Assembly: GCF_024362805.1 (NCBI RefSeq)
Contig: NZ_CP093299.1
Span: 124,001 to 188,000 of the forward strand
Length of the DNA stretch: 64,000 nucleotides
From: Salipaludibacillus sp. LMS25
Lineage (GTDB): Bacteria > Bacillota > Bacilli > Bacillales > Salisediminibacteriaceae
Direction of reading: 5' to 3'
A model generated the notes under the pieces. It did not search any database, had not been told where the DNA came from, and saw nothing but the letters and a program-made list of their open reading frames with translations. Shown in pieces: positions 60,574 to 64,000 of this stretch. Both the position numbers and the translations under genes were made by a program. The stretch's first letter is position 1; each line of letters begins with the position of its first letter.

Positions 60574-61671
60574 TTAGCGAATATGCCGGCTAATGTTCAG
60601 GAGAACTCCAATTGTTGTTAGCATGAGGGTTAACGATGAGCCACCATAACTCAATAGAGGGAGCGTAATGCCCGTGACGGGTATGAGTCCAATGACTACC
60701 CCAATATTTATCATCACCTGGATGGCGATCATGCCAATAATACCTGTAGCAAACAGCGTGCCATATAAATCAGGAGCATGAATGGCAATCCTTAGCCCTC
60801 GCCATAACAATGTTGCAAAACATAGCAATACAAACGTCCCGCCTATAAATCCTAGTTCTTCTGCAAGGATAGCAAAAATAAAATCTGTTTGGGGTTCAGG
60901 TAAATAAAAGTATTTTTGTCGGCTATGACCAAAACCTAATCCGAGCAACCCTCCAGGTGCAATGGCATATAATGATTGAATAATTTGAAAGCCACTTCCT
61001 AAAGGATCTTCCCATGGATTAAGGAAGGATGTTATCCTTTGCAAACGATAAGGTGCAGATATAATTAACCCAACAAAACCAGCAAGACCTATACCACCAA
61101 GCAGAATAAAATGAGACACCCTAGCCCCAGCAACAAAAATGAGCACCATACATGTAATTACCATAACGGCCCCTGTACCGAGGTCTGGCTGCAGCATAAT
61201 TAAACCGAAAGCGGTGAAAATGAGGCTTAGTATTGGGAATAACCCTCTTTTCCATGTGGTGATATACTTCTGATTATTCGACACATATTTAGCTAAAAAT
61301 AATATCATAGCTAGCTTCATAAATTCCGACGGTTGGATAGAAAAGGCCCCAATACCAAGCCAGCTCTGAGCCCCACCTCTTACTAAACCGACGCCGGGAA
61401 TTAACACGATAATTAGCAATGCGAAACATATCATAAGCGCAATGTTAGCTAAACTTTTCAGACGCCAATAATCAACTTGGATCATTAAAAACATAGAGAT
61501 TAACCCGATACTTACAAAAATCAACTGTCGTTTCAAAAAGAAATATGAATCGTCAAAACGATAGTCAGCCCACACTGCACTTGCGCTAAAAACCATTAAA
61601 CTACCGATTATGACTAAAATGAGTGTCACTGCAAGTAAGATTAAATCAGGGGTCGTCCTAACTTTAGGCAA
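60574..61671 (-). CDS. spoVE: SEDS-family glycosyltransferase SpoVE (FtsW paralogue)
   Basis: Integral membrane peptidoglycan polymerase of the SEDS family (RodA/FtsW/SpoVE), 365 residues with ten predicted membrane segments. Motifs are GGAQSWLGIGAFSIQPSEFM, LLQPDLGTG-like MLQPDLGTGAV, GSGFQIIQSLYAIAPGG and LPLLSYGGSSL. Its place between murD and murG matches B. subtilis spoVE, used for spore cortex synthesis, rather than ftsW; a division role cannot be excluded. The likely start is the TTG at 61671 after GAGGTG. The 79-base gap to murD holds no gene. Confidence 0.92.
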   Translation of the reverse strand: MPKVRTTPDLILLAVTLILVIIGSLMVFSASAVWADYRFDDSYFFLKRQLIFVSIGLISMFLMIQVDYWRLKSLANIALMICFALLIIVLIPGVGLVRGGAQSWLGIGAFSIQPSEFMKLAMILFLAKYVSNNQKYITTWKRGLFPILSLIFTAFGLIMLQPDLGTGAVMVITCMVLIFVAGARVSHFILLGGIGLAGFVGLIISAPYRLQRITSFLNPWEDPLGSGFQIIQSLYAIAPGGLLGLGFGHSRQKYFYLPEPQTDFIFAILAEELGFIGGTFVLLCFATLLWRGLRIAIHAPDLYGTLFATGIIGMIAIQVMINIGVVIGLIPVTGITLPLLSYGGSSLTLMLTTIGVLLNISRHIR

Positions 61672-61750
61672 TAGAATACACCTCGATTCTTCGCTACCCT
61701 TGAGGGGTTCTACTACCTATTCATATGTACAACTTGTACAAACATGACCA

Positions 61751-63115
61751 TTATTTACTCTGAATAATCTCCAAAGCTTGTTTTGTAAATACATTCCCTC
61801 GTTGTTCAAATGTTTTAAATTGATCCCACGAAGCACATGCTGGGGAGAGCAATATAACATCTCCTGGTTGAGATAGTTTATATGCCTCATCTGTAGCTTC
61901 TCTTAATGTAGTCGTTGATGTAACATGAGAAACACTTGCCCGCTGAGCTACCTCAGCTAGTTTACTACTCGTCTCTCCATAAGTCACAATAGCACGAACA
62001 TTCTGTGATAAGAAGGGGATAAGCCCGTCAAAAGATAGCCCTCTGTCCAACCCACCAGCAATGAGAACAACCGGCTGTCGAAAAGCTTTCAATGCTGTAA
62101 TTGTTGCAGGGACATTCGTTGCTTTTGAGTTATTATAAAATTTCCTTTTGTCAACTTCTCCAATATATTGCAGTCTGTGCTCTACCCCTTCAAATGTTTT
62201 AAGAACTTCGCATACCTGCTGGCGATCAGCTCCTGCTAAAAGGGCGGCGGTGGCGGCTGCTAATCCGTTCGATAAGTTATGTTCTCCAGGTAAAGACATC
62301 TCCTCTACCGGCAAAAGTTTATCTCCAAAAACCGTTAGCCACCCTTCCTTTATACAAGCACCTTCTGGAAGGTCTTTTCTCGTAGAAAATGGTACAAGAC
62401 GAGCCTGTCCTTTTTTTACGACTTCTGAAACTAACCGGTCATCAGCGTTGTAAATAAGATAATCGTCGGACGTTTGCTTTAGAAAGATATTCATTTTAGC
62501 AGTGACGTAATCATTCATAGACCCATGATAATCGAGATGAGCCTCTACAAAATTCAATAAAATAGCAATATGGGGCGCAAACCTTTCAACTCCCATTAAT
62601 TGAAAGCTTGACAGTTCCACTACCATTTCATGATCAACCGTAGCTTCCTGCGCAACTTTGCAGGCTACTTTTCCAATATTCCCTGCAAGAAGTGGCAGCT
62701 TTTTTCCACCTTGAAGCATGCTACCAATGTACGTCGTTGTTGTTGTTTTCCCATTGGACCCTGTAATACCTATCATATCTGATTCAGCAATCCGATACGC
62801 CAGTTCCACTTCCGTATAAACTGGTATACCAAGGGCTATTGCCTTAACAACAAGTGGGTGATCATAACGAACTCCTGGGTTTTTAATTAAATAATCTAGA
62901 GATTCGGTCACAAGAGATTCAGGATGTGAACCACAGACAACCTCTATTCCTTCATCTTCCAATTGTTTTGCTTCAACATTGCCATCATATGAATTTCGAT
63001 CATTTACAATAACGACAGCACCTAGCCTCTTTAAAAGCTTCGCTGCTTCTGTGCCACTTTTAGCAAGTCCTAGTACAAGCACTTTTTTTCCTTTAAAATC
63101 ATTAATCATTTTCAT
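61751..63115 (-). CDS. murD: UDP-N-acetylmuramoyl-L-alanine--D-glutamate ligase MurD
   Basis: Adds D-glutamate to UDP-MurNAc-L-Ala using ATP. The 454-residue Mur ligase has an N-terminal Rossmann domain ([18 protein letters not shown]), the ATP loop [29 protein letters not shown] and [10 protein letters not shown]. The open frame extends upstream inside mraY, but GAGGTG before the ATG at 63115 marks the start. It overlaps the mraY stop by four bases. Confidence 0.96.
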   Translation of the reverse strand: MKMINDFKGKKVLVLGLAKSGTEAAKLLKRLGAVVIVNDRNSYDGNVEAKQLEDEGIEVVCGSHPESLVTESLDYLIKNPGVRYDHPLVVKAIALGIPVYTEVELAYRIAESDMIGITGSNGKTTTTTYIGSMLQGGKKLPLLAGNIGKVACKVAQEATVDHEMVVELSSFQLMGVERFAPHIAILLNFVEAHLDYHGSMNDYVTAKMNIFLKQTSDDYLIYNADDRLVSEVVKKGQARLVPFSTRKDLPEGACIKEGWLTVFGDKLLPVEEMSLPGEHNLSNGLAAATAALLAGADRQQVCEVLKTFEGVEHRLQYIGEVDKRKFYNNSKATNVPATITALKAFRQPVVLIAGGLDRGLSFDGLIPFLSQNVRAIVTYGETSSKLAEVAQRASVSHVTSTTTLREATDEAYKLSQPGDVILLSPACASWDQFKTFEQRGNVFTKQALEIIQSK

Positions 63116-64000
63116 ATCATCCACACCTCTAAGTAAACACCTGCTACGGCAAATAAAATTCCAACAATCCAAAATGTGACGACAACACGCCATTCACTCC
63201 AACCCGAAAGTTCATAATGATGGTGGAGGGGACTCATTTTAAATACTCGTTTGCCCGTGGATTTAAATGAAATTACTTGAACAATAACAGACAACGTTTC
63301 AACAACGAAAACACCACCGATAACCACAAGTAATAATTCCATTTTCGTTAAAATCGCAATCATCGCTAACGCGCCCCCTAAAGCGAGAGAGCCTGTATCC
63401 CCCATAAACACTTTAGCAGGATGAGCATTAAATACAAGAAAGCCGAGTACAGCACCGACGATAGCGACTGAAAATAATGACACAGTCATCATATCAAGTG
63501 AGAATGCAATAATTGAGAAAGCGCCAAATGCCACAGCACTAGTGCCTGCTACTAATCCGTCCAAACCGTCGGTAAGATTAACAGCATTACTCGCCCCTAC
63601 AAGCATGATAATAATTAATGGGAAATAGAACCACCCAATGTCAACTGACCACTCTGTACCTGGCAGATGAATGGCTGTGGAAATATTAGCCTGATGCAAC
63701 ACAACATACACTAACGCGGCTATAGCCACCTGTCCTAAAAATTTCTGTTTAGAGGTTAAGCCAAGATTTCTCTTTTTTACCACTTTAATATAATCATCTA
63801 GAAAACCAAGCAAACCGAAACCAACGGTCACTAGAAGTAAAAGCCAAATCTCCATATCAATAGATTGGAACTGACTTGCCATGACGACGGTTGATAATAC
63901 AATTGACAGTATGATCATCAAGCCACCCATCGTCGGGGTGCCAGTTTTTTTCTGATGGGATTTAGGGCCTTCATTTCTTATACTTTGGCCAAATTTCAAT
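63112..64000 (-). CDS. mraY: Phospho-MurNAc-pentapeptide transferase MraY (5' end outside window)
   Basis: Transfers phospho-MurNAc-pentapeptide to undecaprenyl phosphate, giving lipid I. About 295 of roughly 324 residues are present; the first membrane segment is cut off by the right edge. Visible motifs: [36 protein letters not shown] with the metal-binding aspartates, [32 protein letters not shown] and [17 protein letters not shown]. The TTG at 63999 is an internal Leu codon, not a start. Confidence 0.96.
   Translation of the reverse strand, partial: LKFGQSIRNEGPKSHQKKTGTPTMGGLMIILSIVLSTVVMASQFQSIDMEIWLLLLVTVGFGLLGFLDDYIKVVKKRNLGLTSKQKFLGQVAIAALVYVVLHQANISTAIHLPGTEWSVDIGWFYFPLIIIMLVGASNAVNLTDGLDGLVAGTSAVAFGAFSIIAFSLDMMTVSLFSVAIVGAVLGFLVFNAHPAKVFMGDTGSLALGGALAMIAILTKMELLLVVIGGVFVVETLSVIVQVISFKSTGKRVFKMSPLHHHYELSGWSEWRVVVTFWIVGILFAVAGVYLEVWMI

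Overview
The window is a 64-kb stretch of the chromosomal core of an endospore-forming Firmicute of the family Bacillaceae. The gene order matches the Bacillus subtilis region from recG back to mraY: division and cell wall genes, spoIIGA-sigE-sigG, divIVA-ileS, the pyr operon, yicC-remA-gmk-rpoZ, priA-fmt-rsmB, prpC-prkC-rsgA-rpe, spoVM, rpmB, yloUV, sda and recG. Nearly all genes lie on the minus strand. Only rpmB and rqcH are on the plus strand. SpoVM, SigE, SigG, SpoIIGA and SpoVE imply sporulation. The extracytoplasmic parts of PrkC and DivIB are strongly acidic, which suggests (inference) an alkaliphilic or halotolerant lineage. I see no rRNA, tRNA, CRISPR array, prophage or complete insertion sequence.

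Layout by position: 1-3228 recG (partial) and the serine dehydratase genes sdaAA/sdaAB. 3624-6599 a DegV lipid-binding protein with a FakA-type kinase and an Asp23-family protein. 6861-8955 rpmB, spoVM, thiN and a broken thiT behind a TPP riboswitch. 8974-15716 rpe, rsgA, the PrkC/PrpC signalling pair, rsmB and fmt. 15858-21781 priA, coaBC, rpoZ, gmk, remA and yicC. 22311-24035 rqcH. 24689-28303 a two-gene ABC exporter. 28838-40815 the complete pyr operon with three PyrR attenuators. 40819-45615 rluD, lspA, ileS and its T-box. 45722-49147 divIVA, ylmH, ylmG, sepF, ylmE and ylmC. 49234-51807 sigG, sigE and spoIIGA. 52053-57232 ftsZ, ftsA, sbp, ylxX, ylxW and divIB. 57651-64000 murB, murG, spoVE, murD and mraY (partial).

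Functionally, most of the window joins peptidoglycan precursor synthesis (mraY, murD, murG, murB) to divisome assembly (spoVE, divIB, ftsA, ftsZ, sepF, divIVA) and to early sporulation sigma factors. De novo UMP synthesis forms one large attenuated operon. Two proteins linked to ribosome-associated quality control (RqcH, YlmH) lie in the window, but not together.

The points most worth a second look are: (1) a family of about 110-170 bp intergenic repeats, in six copies, that fold into two hairpins and show compensatory base changes; (2) divIB split by a frameshift at a run of nine T residues; (3) an apparently intact TPP riboswitch in front of a frameshifted thiT, with a repeat copy running up to the ribosome-binding site of thiN; (4) B. 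subtilis neighbours missing from their usual places (def, rlmN, ylmD, ylyA, yloB), and a degV gene placed beside fakA.
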